From Quercus robur (Eukaryota > Streptophyta > Magnoliopsida > Fagales > Fagaceae), in NCBI RefSeq assembly GCF_932294415.1, contig NC_065542.1, positions 41,257,942 through 41,321,941 on the forward strand: a DNA stretch of 64,000 bases. The letters are read 5' to 3'. The notes beneath the pieces are model-generated. The model worked only from the letters and a program-made list of their open reading frames with translations. It was not told the DNA's origin and made no database searches. Of the stretch, positions 11,758 to 24,344 are shown piece by piece; position 1 is the first letter of the stretch; each line of letters opens with the position of its first letter. Both the position numbers and the translations under genes were made by a program.

Positions 11758-14120
11758 GTAATTTTTTGTTTTCTGCAGCAAATTTAGTTATACTTGTTGT
11801 ACGGTTCTTTTAACCTATCATGTTGTGCAATCTAATATTATAACTGTTAACTTTATCTCTGAAAATTCGTGGTTATTTTTATTTTTTATGGGTTTGAACT
11901 TTGAAGTGCTTTTTGTAATTTTGCATTTATATGTGTATTTCTGTTTGGCTCCTAGTTACAAAACCCAGCTCCTTTCTAGCTAATTGCGCTTAAAAAGTGT
12001 CAAGGAAACAATCATAGAGTAAGATTGGTCTAGTTTTTGGATTATGTTGGTATGTTGTTGTAGAAAAGTTGTAATTTTTGTACTTTCCTGTGATTACCCA
12101 ATTGGGAATTGGTATATATGTTTATTTATATGCTAAAAGATTATCTGGGTTCTGTTTTATTTCTATATTTCGCTTGGGTTCTAACTCTATAACTGATTTT
12201 ATTTTTTGTAGAGGTTCTGATTGAATTGGCTTTTCTGCGAAACTCAAATTTGAGTCATTGCATTGTCTAGTTTATATCTACTGGTTAGTGAATTATTATT
12301 ATTATTTTTTTAATATGCTTCTTAGTTCTTATAAATTTCTTCCACACAAAAGTTTGGTGAAATGTAGTGTGTTTCAATTCATCATGTTAATGTGCCTGTT
12401 CAAATATTAGCTTGTTCTTAGTATTTGGACTTCATTCTGTTTCATAAGGAAGCCATATTTTCACTTTGCCTTGTTACGTCCTGTGCAGTCATAGTCTCAA
12501 AAGGATTTTTTTTTTTTCAGTTAGTGGGGGTCGGTTTAGGGACAGTTAGGTAATGATGTAAGGTTATGTGTTTCATATACTGATATTTTAAATTAAGAAG
12601 TTAAGACTAGCATTCTTCAAGCATAATAAAATCATATATGTTTCTATTTGGGCTGCGGATTGAAGTGCTTGTAATGGTAATATGATGTACTAGCTGTGAA
12701 CCTGTGTTCCAACTTCCAATGAAGAAATCCCTTCTGCATTGATAAATTGTTCCAGTGAGCCTAAGGGCTACTAATGATATAGAGCTGAATGGGAACTCGT
12801 GTGAAAGCATCTTTTTATTTTTTTATTTTATTTAAAAATTTTTTAATTTGACTGGCTGCATGTTTTGGGAAGTATACATTGCGATTCTATTTTGGAATTC
12901 ATCTATCTCCAGATCCTCATCCTTTTTGGGCATGACATTATAGCAGTTTCTTGCCTCTCTTTCTCTCTTCATGGAGATATTGTATTTGCTCCTTTGTGGT
13001 AAACCAAATCTAACTCGGAAAGATGCTGTGTATTGTCTCATAGAATAAATTAGAAGGCATCACTCTTTCGTATTACTTAACTTTAATTTTAGTATATTTC
13101 CTGTTCTCTTGATGAACAAACTTACCCTTAATTTACATCTTTGTATTGCTACGTTTGCCGGATTGGTAGAGGAAATCCAATTTGTTAGTGGCACTAAATA
13201 AGGTTTTGTTGAATTTTGGATGCTTATTTTTGTCCAAGATTAGTACCAATTTGGGATATGATCTTTGATAAAGAACTACACTTAATGAAAAGGTATCCAC
13301 TGAATTACATTTTCCTATAAAAAGGAAAAAAGGTCTATTATACTAAAGATCTACTACAAATGTTCCTCAGCATTGCATTTTTTTAGAATATGAACCTTTT
13401 GATACGATGCAGCCAGATATATATGATTTTCCCCTCTTTATATATTTTTTTTTCTGACACTTGCATTCTTTGCTTTTGTGTTAGTCATACATACTATTAA
13501 TTACTGGTAGTTCAATGGCTTATGCTTCAATGTGTCTCCTTATCCTTTTTATTATAATACAAGTCTTTATCAGTTTCTAAAGGTTGTGAGATACTTTGTG
13601 AGATTAGGTATCTAAAATGCATGCTATATTCTAGATTGCTTATATGTTGCCTTGTTGTATCCTGAATCCTTTTATTGCTCTTTATGGTGAAAAGATGGCC
13701 TCTCTTATGTTATATTGTGACTTTTTTTTTCCTTTCTTTTTAAAATTTAATTTTATTGGTATCTTACACAAACATCTAAGTGGGTCTTGAATCCATGGCC
13801 TCACCCTCCACCTTATTTGGTGTCAATTGAGTAAGAGCTCATTGGCTCAGGGGAGTGGGGGATTACAGTTTCAATCTAAGGGGAAGCATTATAGGGTAGA
13901 TAGGGGGTAGATTAGGATTTCTAACACAGCTCAAAAGAAAAAAAAGAAAGAAATATATCTTGTGACTCACAAATAAGAAAAAACAGCCATGTGTCGCTTC
14001 CTTTCCTTTTGTTATTAAATTTGATAAGTTAGGGTCATATATCCATCATAATTACAGGCAGGCCTTGGTGTGTGTCTATATATATATTTGGATAAGTAAA
14101 AGATAACTTGTCATTATAAA

Positions 14121-14193
14121 TGGAGATGTGGGGTATTGATCCCCGTACCTCTTGCATGCTAAGTGAGCACTCTACCATCTGAGCTACATCTCC
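14121..14193 (-). tRNA. tRNA-Ala(AGC)-like gene, probably a decayed pseudogene
   Basis: On minus the sequence starts GGAGATGTAGCTCAGATGG, has anticodon loop TTAGCAT (AGC), a B-box-like GGGGATCAATACCCC and ends CATCTCC with A as discriminator. Acceptor and D stems pair well. The anticodon stem has two mismatches and the T stem one. Compared with the usual plant tRNA-Ala(AGC) as I recall it, nearly every change is CG to TG or CA, the footprint of methylated-C deamination. It lies antisense inside the leader intron of ATG9. Function is doubtful. Confidence 0.7.
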
Positions 14194-14730
14194 TTTAAGT
14201 TCTTCCCTACCATCTCTCCCTTCCTCTATCTTAAAGGTGTTAAAATTATATCTTATGATTAAAATTACATCTTATGATTCTTATGCAAAAGAAAAAGAAA
14301 TGCAATATTCTAATTCTTATTACAAGTGCCAGGTTAATACCATTGACTTTCCTGAGTTCTATGTAACATATATATACAAGTTCAATGGCTTAGATTTTTC
14401 TTCCTATGTCTTGTGAAGTTTATAAATTTTGGTTGTTATCCAAAGTAACTAAATTCTTCACGATTTAGACATAATTTGGGATGAATTTGTCATCTAATTA
14501 TTATGGATTACCATCATTTGACTGATTTTATCAACTGATTTTAGTGCATGTTTATTGTGGATCTTCCTGGTATTGTTGTTACTAGTTTTCTTAGTTTTTG
14601 CTGACATGTAAATGATTTTAATTCATGATCACAGGGGCTAATTTGGCATTCTTTACAGAAAATTTCCTTAATAGTTTTAATTGGTTCGGGGAATGGACAG
14701 GCTGTATTTGCCTACTGTCAGTCTTTGTGA

Positions 14731-17700
14731 ATGATGTTCAGTGGGCCAAACGGTGCAAATCCTCTCAGTATATTCAAATGGAAACGGCGTGGTGAATCAT
14801 CTTTGGCAGAAAGCTTGCTTAAGGATGTGCCTCCTGAAATTGAATTGTCTGACTATGGAAGGGTACCACCAAGTCCTGGAAGTGAGAGCCCTTCGGGGCT
14901 TCTTTATGGTGAGAGTTTGAATGTGGAACCGATTGCTGATTTGGACCTGTTCTTTGAAAGGCTTTACAGCTACTATTCTCAGAAAGGGCTTCGGTCAATC
15001 ATTATAAAATGGATATTTGAGCTTCTAATGCTAGCCTTTGTCATTGTTTACTCTGGATTCTTCTTATTAGTAGTTGATTGGAATTTTCTTTGGAATGCGA
15101 AGTGTGGGATGGATGCCATTGAATCTAAAAATAAGCCCTGTGATCTTGTTAAGGAAGCTCTTCATCAACACCCATTAACCCCTCTAACACTCACCAGAGC
15201 TATCATTGTTGGATATTTAGGGTTATTATCCATTTATTGGATCTTTTGTTTTTTGAGGTTTTTTGCTCAATTGAAGGACACTCTGGGGATTCGTCACTTT
15301 TATTGCAACAAGTAAGACTGAGAATAATTTTATCTATATAAACATTGAATGGCTTAAAAGCATTCTTTTGTCTTTTGCCTAAAGTGTCTTTGTTTTTGGT
15401 TTTTTGTTAACTTCATCATTACATTACAATAAGCAAGGTAATTCTCTTCTTGCAGTCTCCATGTTACGGACGATGAAATCAAAACAATGCCATGGGCAAC
15501 AATTCTTGAAAAGGTTGTTCGACTGCAAAGTTCACAGCAGCTTTGTGTGGTTAAGGATCTCTCTGCTCATGATATTGTGATGCGATTGATGCGCAAGGAG
15601 AACTACTTGATTGGAATGCTCAACAAGGGGGTGCTTGCATTCCCAGTCTCCCAGTGGGTTCCTGGTGTTGGGCCAATGGTCAAAATTGGCTCAGATGGAA
15701 GACAACATCGTTTGATACTGACAAAGACCCTTGAGTGGGCCTTAAATTGGTGCATCCTGCAGAGCATGTTTGATCGGTATGTAACATATGTTGCATATAA
15801 AGCATGAATAACTGACTTTGATAAAAGTCTTGAACATATATTCACATGAGATGTGTATATTCAATTTCATACTTACATATTCAGCATGATCTACCTTGTT
15901 AACTTCTGCAATGAGTGCAAGGAAAACAGTTTTCCCTCTCTTTTTTGGAAACATATTACAATATATTTTTTTAAATTATTCAACCAGTCTGATGCATCAT
16001 GCATTAATTGTAAAAGTTGCTAAATTTATCTGGTGGCTTCATTTGAAAAGGTGCATGACAGAATGCTGATGATCCTCTATGCTTTCCATGATCTATGATG
16101 ATTCCATAATTTGAATGTTCTCTTTCTGCAGAAACTTCTGTGTGAAAAGGGACTTTATATCTAATCCTATGACATTAAAGAGAAGGCTGAAGGTTGTTGG
16201 GCTTGCAATGCTTCTTCTTTCTCCATTTATTGCCATATTCATGTTAGTGTTTCTCTTCCTGCGGCATGCTGAACAGTTCTATCATCATCCAAGCATTGCA
16301 TTATCTCGAAGGTGGTCTACTTTGTCAAAGTGGCTTTTTAGGCAATACAATGAGGTAATTATTATTTTATTGCTCTTTTATCAAGATCATCCAAAATTTT
16401 ACCTGTGCTTAAAATATGGGTATGATTCAGTATGCTTGTTATCTTTGTCTGTCTATTACATCTTTTATTGACAGCAACTTTTTTATGTGAATGACATTAG
16501 AATCTTGTCCTTTAACCAAAGAAAAGAATGCTATAATGATGGGAATGAATAGTGATTCAAATAATAAAACTCTAATCATTACCACAGCTTTGTTGTTTTA
16601 TTTATTTATTATTATTTGCTTAGAGAATCTGTGTGATTTTTTTTGCTATAAATTGTGACTTGTACTGAATGTATCATGCTGCAAAGCTTTCAAAGAGAAT
16701 TCTTAGGCAAAATTTTCTGTATAGGAAGTTCGGATGCCTATCATGTGGGTTCCATTAGTCTGACCAGGTGGCACAGGGTCAGGGATGACAGTTAAATTAA
16801 AAACAGAGGTCACAATGGGAATTATGAAGATAATTTATAGGATATATGCAGGCTCACTTGACTGACTTGTAATGTTGAAACATCAAGCTCTTATACCAAA
16901 ATTTACCAAAGGTGATGCAGGAAAAAATTCTCAATTCTCAATTCTCAAGGAATTCGAGAATAAACACAAGAATAGAAAAATAAAAATACACTTAAGAATC
17001 AACACTTAGGCTTGCTTTGAATTATTATCAAGTGAGAGAAACAAAAATTGTGAATTTTTTGCTTTGGGTTGCTTGGAATCAGTATTAAGCTATTGAAGCA
17101 AAAATTTCCAACAAACATATTTGTTACTCAAGCAAAATTCTCTGTATTAGGGTACAATTGCATGCTTATATTGACTACTACGACTAAACTTTAATCCTAT
17201 TTACTTGGGTCAAATTCAAATCATTGATTTACGAAAATAACCTTGATTTTAAGAAATTAATTAAAACATAAAATATAATAATAATAACCTAATTAACAAA
17301 TAAAATTCAATGGACCAATAGAAGAAAAAAAAAGTTGACTACTAAATTTAAGTGAAACTAAATTAAAAAAAAAAAAGTCTTTATGCTTCTTGCATCATTC
17401 TCTCTTGGTTGGAGAAACTTTACCTTGCTTTTGAAGTGTATATGGATAAGAATTTAAAACTCTTGCACTTGTACCAATGCTAGAAGAACCTTTGTTAATA
17501 CTATGAACAGAGAAGTTTTGTGTTCCTCCATATCATAAAATTTGTCTAGAATGATAAATCAATGGGTGAAAAAGTTTTGCAAACAATATCACTGTCTTAA
17601 TCCATGGAGAGCATCATTGTAACAAGCTTTCCACTTCATGCATCATGGAGGGTTGATCAGTGGCAGATGCATCAACACACTTAAACTTTCCACAATATGT

Positions 17701-20700
17701 ATACTCTCTAATTCTTTTCTTTGTTGTTGAAATTTCTCTTTATCACGTAGTGGGAATCTTCCTTCTTAATGATAAGCGATATACTTGGCTCTCCAGCAGT
17801 CGATATTAAGTTCACTGCACGTGTTTGAGATATTCTGATGTTTAGGTTTTGCAACACGTTCTTCTTGTTGCCCTGGTTGTCATTGCTAACATATGATTAT
17901 CGTATTTAATGTGTATCACTTTTTGTTTTTGCACTATTTAAGTGATTACTATCTTTTTTTTCTTTTTTGTACATGTAACAGGTGGACCATTTGTTCAAAC
18001 ACCGAATCAATAGCAGCAGTGTAGAGCATGCGTCTAATTATCTCAAGCAATTTCCTTCTCCTATTATTTCTATTATTGCAAAGTTCATCTCCTTTGTATC
18101 TGGCGGCTTTGCTGCAATTTTGATAATCATTGCATTTCTGGAGGAGTCACTGCTAGAGGGCCATGTACTAAATTCTTACATCTTTTACTTTGATGGTGTA
18201 ATAGACCTTATGTTAAAATTTTGATAATCATAGCTGTTATTATTTATTTATTTGTTCATTTTTGTCTCTCTTTTAAACATGCAGATATTTGGTCGCAACT
18301 TGATTTGGTATGCTGCTGTTTTTGGAGCTATTACAGCTATAAGCCGGTCTGCTGTTACAGATGAGCTTCTAGTCCATGATCCTGAGGGAGAAATGTCTAT
18401 GGTGGTCCAACATACACATTATATGCCAAGGAGATGGCGTAGCAAAGAAAATACTGAGAAGGTCCGCATGGAGTTTGAAACCCTATTCAAGGTAGTCATG
18501 CTTATCTCTTTCTTATACTTCTTCCTCAACCAACCCCCCCACCCCCCCACCAAAAAAAAAAAAAAAAATCCCCCAGCGGTGGTAAATAATAATTTATTAG
18601 ATGAAGAAGAAGGCAATACATTTAAGCAATATGTATAGAATTCCTCAAAAGAATTACATTCTAAAGGATAATTGATATAATGTTAAGAAGTTGTCCAGCA
18701 TAATCATCACAAAAAAGGATAGTGTTGTCCTCAAACAATATGTGTGATATCATCATTTTACCTTTGGTTCCGTCACCAACCTAAATTCCTGCTAGGAGCT
18801 TGCCCTCAACAGTCAACAGCTCTTCTAAAAAACTTAAAGTAATCACCCCCCCCCCCCCCCCCCCCCCCCCCCCTTCCCCCCCCCAAAAAAAGAACATAGG
18901 TGATGATAGATCCCGTGGCCTCTGCCATTAAAACTTTTGAAATAATTAAAACAGATGGAGTGACTTTCACTGATATGGGAAGTCTAACTTAGAGTCTTAG
19001 ATGTGCAAGAAAACCCATTTCTTCCATCTCTCCAAAAGAGGGGGGTTTTCACTCTTCACAGGAGGCGGTAAAGATACCTCGTTAAAGGCAGAGGAGTATC
19101 AGCGAAAACATTCTTCTGGCTCACGAACTGGTCCGTAACTTTCACAGAGAGACAAAGGAGCTCCTAAGTTTTGTGCCAAGTTAGATATTTGCAAGGCGTA
19201 CGACTCCATTCCTTGGGATGCTAGGGCGAATCAGCTACCACGTCCTGGCAAAAAGTCTTACCAAATCTGAATCTATCAACCTACCAAATAAATGTGGCAA
19301 TACCAGTTTACCTGATCATATTTCTTCTCTGTCAAGCTTGCAAATGCCACCACTATAATCTGCCATCTAGACTCTCATTAATGATAAATACCAAATCTAG
19401 AATCGATCAAAAGTCCTCCACAATCAAGCTAATTGGTCAAAAGCCCTTTATATTCTGATCCCTAAGCATTTCTTCGTTCCAAATCTTCAAATCCTCTTTG
19501 AGGGGCTTTCAACTTCTTGGCCGACACAAAGCTTGGCTGTCCTTGAACTTCATAGTTATTCCATCATTTTTGAACATTTTCCATGAAACCCTCCTTGGGC
19601 CACATATTTTTGAACCTAAATTTGCTCTTACCCCTTTTCAGTCCTCCACAATCAAAGGAGGATCAGGGAATGATTAGAAACAGGTGTAGGAAGAAGTTGT
19701 ACATCATCTGAAAATTGTTCTTCCCATCCAACAGAAGCTAAGAATCTGTTTACGTGAGACATGAAGGCTGATCTTGGTTATTTGACCAAGTATATGAGTC
19801 ACCTTCAAGTGAAAAATCTGAAAATTCTACCATAGCTACTTTAAATTTGTCACAGCAAATCTCTCACCAAGAAACTGCATCACTTTAAAGTCCCTTGTTC
19901 GGCACCACTGCACCCTCCATCTATCTTTACCTTTTTTGCATTTCTTCCCACAAACCAGTTCTCACTTAATCATTATTTGGGCAATGCACCCCACCTAATA
20001 CCCAAACTAAATAATTGTCAACATTTTGAACAAGCAAAGCACTGAAAAATTCCCTATCAGAACTTTATCTTCTCCACAACCTTTTGATCCCACATTAAAG
20101 GAGTGCTGCCTGCAGTCACATTGGCTTCACAATTTACCCAATCCATATAAGGACCCCTCCACAAACTTCTAACCATATTCTTGGAAATTTCTCACTATTG
20201 GTTTCTTGAAGACAAACCACATCCTCCTTCCATTCCTTAACATATTTTTCACCACTAATCTTTGTTCTGTATTATTTACCCCTTTTAACATTTTGTAGAA
20301 TCATCTTCAGCTTCATTTTGGACAAAGCAACAAACCAGAAATCTTTTTATTTTCCCCTCTGCCGCTGCCCTGCATAATCTGAGCAATATAGGAAAATTAT
20401 TGGATACTCCGGGAGTATACTCCCTCCCTCTCACATAGGGGTGAGTCCCATGGAAATTTCTCACTATTGGTTTCTTGAAGACAAACCACGTCCTCCTTCC
20501 ATTCCTTAACATATTTTTCACCACTAATCTTTGTTCTGTATTATGTACCCCTTTAACATTTTGTAGAATCATCTTCAGCTTCATTTTGGACAAAGCAACA
20601 AACCAGAAATCTTTTTATTTTCCCCTCTGCCGCTGCCCTGCATAATCTGAGCATTATAGGAAAATTATTGGATACTCTGGGAGTATACTCCCTCCCTCTC

Positions 20701-23150
20701 ACATAGGGGTGAGTCCCATGGAAATTTCTCACTATTGGTTTCTTGAAGACAAACCACGTCCTCCTTCCATTCCTTAACATATTTTTCACCACTAATCTTT
20801 GTTCTGTATTATGTACCCCTTTAACATTTTGTAGAATCATCTTCAGCTTCATTTTGGACAAAGCAACAAACCAGAAATCTTTTTATTTTCCTCTCTACCA
20901 CTGCCCTGCTCCATCTGAGCATTATAGGAAAATTAGTGGGTAGTCCAGGAGTATACTCCCTCCCTCTCACATAGGGGTGAGTTTCGTGCTAGGTGGGACT
21001 CACCTCTATGTGAGAGGGAGGGAGTATACTCCCGGACTACCCAATAACAACCAAGCATCATAACTAACAGAAGAGACTAAGTTCTGCAACTCCTTATTTC
21101 CTTTTACAGAACCAGGGGCCCTCTGGTTGGAGCCATCATTGCCTTTCTCAGAAATTATGATTCCTGGATGGATTGAGAAAAGAAAAAAGAAAAAAGAAAA
21201 AAGAAAAAGAAGAATAAGATTTTATGAGCTTCAAGTTGGCAAACCAAAGATAATATTCATTGTTTATTAGAAAAAAGGATTTTTAACTATTTCTGTACTC
21301 ATGAAACTCCCTCCCTCTCTCTGATGCAGTACACTATAATTATGCTACTTGAGGAGATGGCCTCAATTTTCCTCACTCCATATCTACTAATGTTTGTGGT
21401 CCCAAAGGTTGTCTCAGTTCCTTATATCATTTTACTTCTGCACCATAAATGTTAGTTTTTGAACTGACTTGTTCTGCATATATATGTTGCAGCGTGTGGA
21501 TGACATATTGCAGTTCATTGCAGATTTTACAGTGAATGTTGAAGGTGTTGGTCATGTCTGCAGGTTGTTCCTCTGTTTTGATTTGGCATTTTGGCACTAA
21601 CGATCTTGAGGCTTTATTTATCTTTTATTTTTTTGGTTCTCAACATTGACAAGATACGCTTTTCTTTCTCTTTCCTGATCTTTTGACAGTTTCAGCGTCT
21701 TTGACTTTCAAAAGCATGGCAATAGCAATTATGGTTCACCATACAATGCACCTCGCACTGAGAGGAGTTCCCAAGGGAAGATGGAGAAATCATTTTTGAG
21801 GTATGATCGTATACGTATCTATGTTTCTCTGTTGGATTGATAAAAAAGCCAAGAATATTCTCTGTGCAGTTGTCACTGTCTTTTAACTCTCTCTCTTTCT
21901 CCGTTCCCTTTTAAATATAAATTTGACAAATGAGATTAAACCTCAACAACGCTGCAAGCCCCAGTACTGCTGTAACTATGATTCCTTCTTTCATCTCTAT
22001 CTCCATTTCCTTTTCTTCCTCGGTTTTGAACTAGAGAATCCAAAATTTCATGTCTATGATTAATTGGGTTTTATGATTTATTTTTTGGTAAGTAAAAAAA
22101 AAAGAAAAAAAAGAATCAGAAACCCAATTAATCATAGCATGAAGGAAGATGATGAGTGGGGGAATGGTTATGATAGTAAGCTAGACGTTGGAATATAGCA
22201 GCAGTCACTTCCATGTGTAATTTATGAAGTTGTGGTTATCATGGTGCATTGTTGAGTGACAATGCAGTTTTCAAGTTATGTTTTCAAGTTATTATTTCCT
22301 ACTCCTGCTCATTTTTCACTCTTCCTGTCCTGGTTGCAGCTTTCAGAGTAGCTACCCTTCGTGGGAACCAAATGCCCTGGGAAACCAGTTCCTGTCAAAT
22401 CTTAGAACTTTCAGGGAGCAAAGGCTGCAAGGACAGGGAAATAGACAGGCATATTCTCCTTCAAGAATGTGGCGAGGGAGCCCCATTTTTAGAGGCCATG
22501 GAGACAGACCCAACTTTCCACATAATAGTCCCGGAAATGGCTATAGGTTGAGTCCGCTGTGGCTAATTGATGCAGATCAAAAGAATCATCCGTATCTTCT
22601 TGATTGGTATTATACCTCACAACCTAACCACGTGACTGGTAGCTCCAGAGATGGTCCACTAGAACCTTTTGAAGCTACTGAGCAACATCCTGGAGATTAT
22701 TGGATGCCATCCAACTTGACTCCAAATGAACCGAGGTACGCAGAATACTGGGGTGACCAGTTTGGGGATCGAACTCAATCTCATCTGAGGGCTTCTACAT
22801 CATCTCCTTTCTTCCGGGATAGTGTACTACGGCATCATGATTCTAGCAATTTGGTAAACCCTACAAGGAGCCATTGGTGGGATAGAAGTGGTCCACATGG
22901 AACACAGCCCCAAACAAGTTTTCTGGAGCCTCCAGATTTCAATCAGCACACTCCAGCTAATTATTATGATAATTTGTCAGAAAGAAGCTCAAACGATCAT
23001 GAGAACTTGCACTGGAGGGATGATAACAAATTATCCCGAACCACTTATATGGATGACTTAGAGGCAGGAGAATTCAATCTTCATTTTGATGATATATATA
23101 GTAGACCTCCGGAAACTCCAAGAATAAATCCAGACACAAGCATAGGGTGA
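14731..23150 (+). CDS. ATG9: Autophagy-related protein 9 (nine coding exons)
   Basis: Coding exons: 14731-15311, 15456-15776, 16132-16354, 17982-18164, 18285-18491, 21330-21407, 21493-21563, 21690-21800 and 22340-23150. All introns are GT-AG and frame is kept throughout, giving 861 aa, close to Arabidopsis ATG9 (866). ATG9 is the multispanning lipid scramblase of autophagy; its vesicles feed the growing phagophore and work with ATG2 and ATG18. Membrane segments fall near residues 93-115, 155-178, 321-344 and 401-428. Conserved blocks include ESLNVEPIADLDLFFERLYS, LMRKENYLIGMLNKG, KTLEWALNWCILQSMFD, LSKWLFRQYNEVDHLFKHR and EGVGHVCSFS. The C-terminal third is hydrophilic and Asn/Ser/Pro-rich, ending in the plant-typical SRTTYMDDLEAGEFNLHFDD block. 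The start is the first of two Met codons (MMFSG). One oddity: exon 5 joins exon 6 as LFK-YTIIMLLEE, where Arabidopsis has LFQYTGMMLLEE. Intron 5 carries a LINE. Confidence 0.96.
16355..17981 (+). other. ATG9: ATG9 intron 3 (1.6 kb)
   Basis: Bounded by GAG|GTAATT and AACAG|GTGG. The middle (about 16,900-17,800) is AT-rich and differs in style from the flanks, so it may be an old insertion, but no terminal repeats or coding remains were found. Confidence 0.6.
18846..18873 (+). repeat. Poly-C tract, 28 C (plus 9 C after TT)
   Basis: Uninterrupted cytosines in ATG9 intron 5, next to the LINE insertion. A second, broken C run lies at ~18534-18550. Length may be unreliable in the assembly. Confidence 0.85.
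19080..20985 (-). mobile_element. L1-type LINE fragments in ATG9 intron 5
   Basis: On minus, from about 20593 down to 19300, decayed ORF2 endonuclease-domain sequence is visible: a start like MKLKMILQNVKG...RLVVKNMLRNGR (L1s have MKI-WNVRGL-N), then DCGGLKRGKSKFRFKNMWPK, typical of plant L1 ORF2, followed by SFVSAKKLKAP. A short piece at ~19100-19225 reads on + as AHELVRNFHRE...LDICKAYDSIPWD, an L1 reverse-transcriptase motif, so two L1 scraps lie head-on. Many stops and shifts; dead. No poly(A) end or target duplication identified. Confidence 0.75.
20182..20985 (+). repeat. Three tandem copies of a 268-269-bp unit
   Basis: Copies begin with TGGAAATTTCTCACTATTGG at 20182, 20451 and 20719. 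The first two are ~98% identical. The unit holds the start of the LINE ORF2 (minus) plus a segment ending in ctccctccctctcacatagg. Junctions share tggaaatttctc microhomology. Confidence 0.92.
20938..21042. repeat. 44-bp inverted repeat (hairpin) closing the triplication
   Basis: Arm 20938-20981 (from gggtagtccaggagtatact) is matched by the inverted arm 20999-21042 with only a few mismatches and a 17-base loop. Each tandem unit carries just the left arm; the right arm occurs once, at the end. Confidence 0.88.
22049..22141. repeat. Short hairpin in ATG9 intron 8
   Basis: CTATGATTAATTGGGTTT near 22053 pairs with aaacccaattaatcatag near 22121, with an A-rich 45-base loop. It lies between exons 8 and 9. 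Confidence 0.7.
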
Positions 23151-24344
23151 TCTGTTTGTTCCCTCCTAAGGTTCTAATAATTGGAATGCACATGGGTTTC
23201 CATTACACTGATGGTGATATCTCTTTTGGTTGTGTAAAGGAAACTATGTATTCTTTGTTGTATATAAATTCATTATGGGGTTAGTTTCTGAATAGGCCTC
23301 AAGGTTGATCTGGAAGGTTAACTAGTTCCAAAGTGTCACCAGAATCCTTCCAAAATTGTAAAAAACTATAAACAAATTATTCTAATAGACTACATTGGGT
23401 TATATTTTAACCCGTATATGAATTTAATAGTGTGGTTCCTGGGCATTTTGAGCACCTATTGATGTCTGTCCTTGTGCACGAGAAAATGGGTGTTTTACCT
23501 GATTGTAATTTGTGAGGGCAGTATTAAGTTTGAGGATAGCTTTGCTTTCAGAAATTATTTGGTATTCTATAATTATAGACGTAGAGTTCCTAGGAGTCGA
23601 ACTATGGTAGGAAAATCCTAAGAATGAATTTAAGAGTGAGAATACCAGGGGCAATTAGCTTATTATGGTATTTATAGAAAATGCTTAGTGTGTCTCTATA
23701 TATATATAATCCTTCTGTTTTTCCTTCTTTGTTGAAACATATTGGCGTTCTATGGCAGTTTTCAAATGGTGAGTTCAATTTCACATTGTCAAGGTTGATT
23801 TGGTAGGCTGAATTACTCTCTTTGTTCCGTGTTTGAAGTCTGTGAGTTTATTTGAATTTTGAACCAATATATACTTTGTTCTTTTACTTTTATAGCTTTC
23901 ATAGATCTTTCTTGCGAGTTGTTACTTCTGTTACAACAGTGAGCTATTCATTCACGACCCTTCTTTAGAAAAGTAAAGGACAATCTTGATTGAAAAGGTT
24001 ATTAGCAAAGAAAGAGATGGGGGAGACTTTGATTTTGTTACAATCAATCCCTATAGCTAAAGTGTTGGAAATAGATGGCAATGTTTTGGTTTGATGGATT
24101 ATAACTTTACAAGAGGTGGGCATGATGGTGGTTGATCCCATTTCTGATTTTCTAGATTTTTATGGTGATATGGTTTTGATTGTGAGCTTATAAACAGGGT
24201 TTTGACAAATACAGTAAAGATGAGTGTGTTATGAGTTTAGTTTAGATACTTGGTGATAATCGGCTATGGTGATGGTGGTGATGGAGAATGAGGCGAAGAT
24301 TATGGTTAACACAAGGTGGAACCCTTGGGTGAAACCTTGGTCTA
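23151..24344 (+). other. ATG9 3' region and intergenic DNA
   Basis: The first ~150 bases are probably 3' UTR (T-rich, with ttgtatataaattca near 23262). Beyond that no gene or element was recognised. Confidence 0.5.

Noticed and set aside
20285-20861. Two identical 102-aa proteins on minus
   Set aside because: They are repeats of a LINE ORF2 start inside an intron triplication.
22249-22551. Open frame overlapping ATG9 exon 9
   Set aside because: Wrong frame; the 22340-23150 frame matches ATG9.
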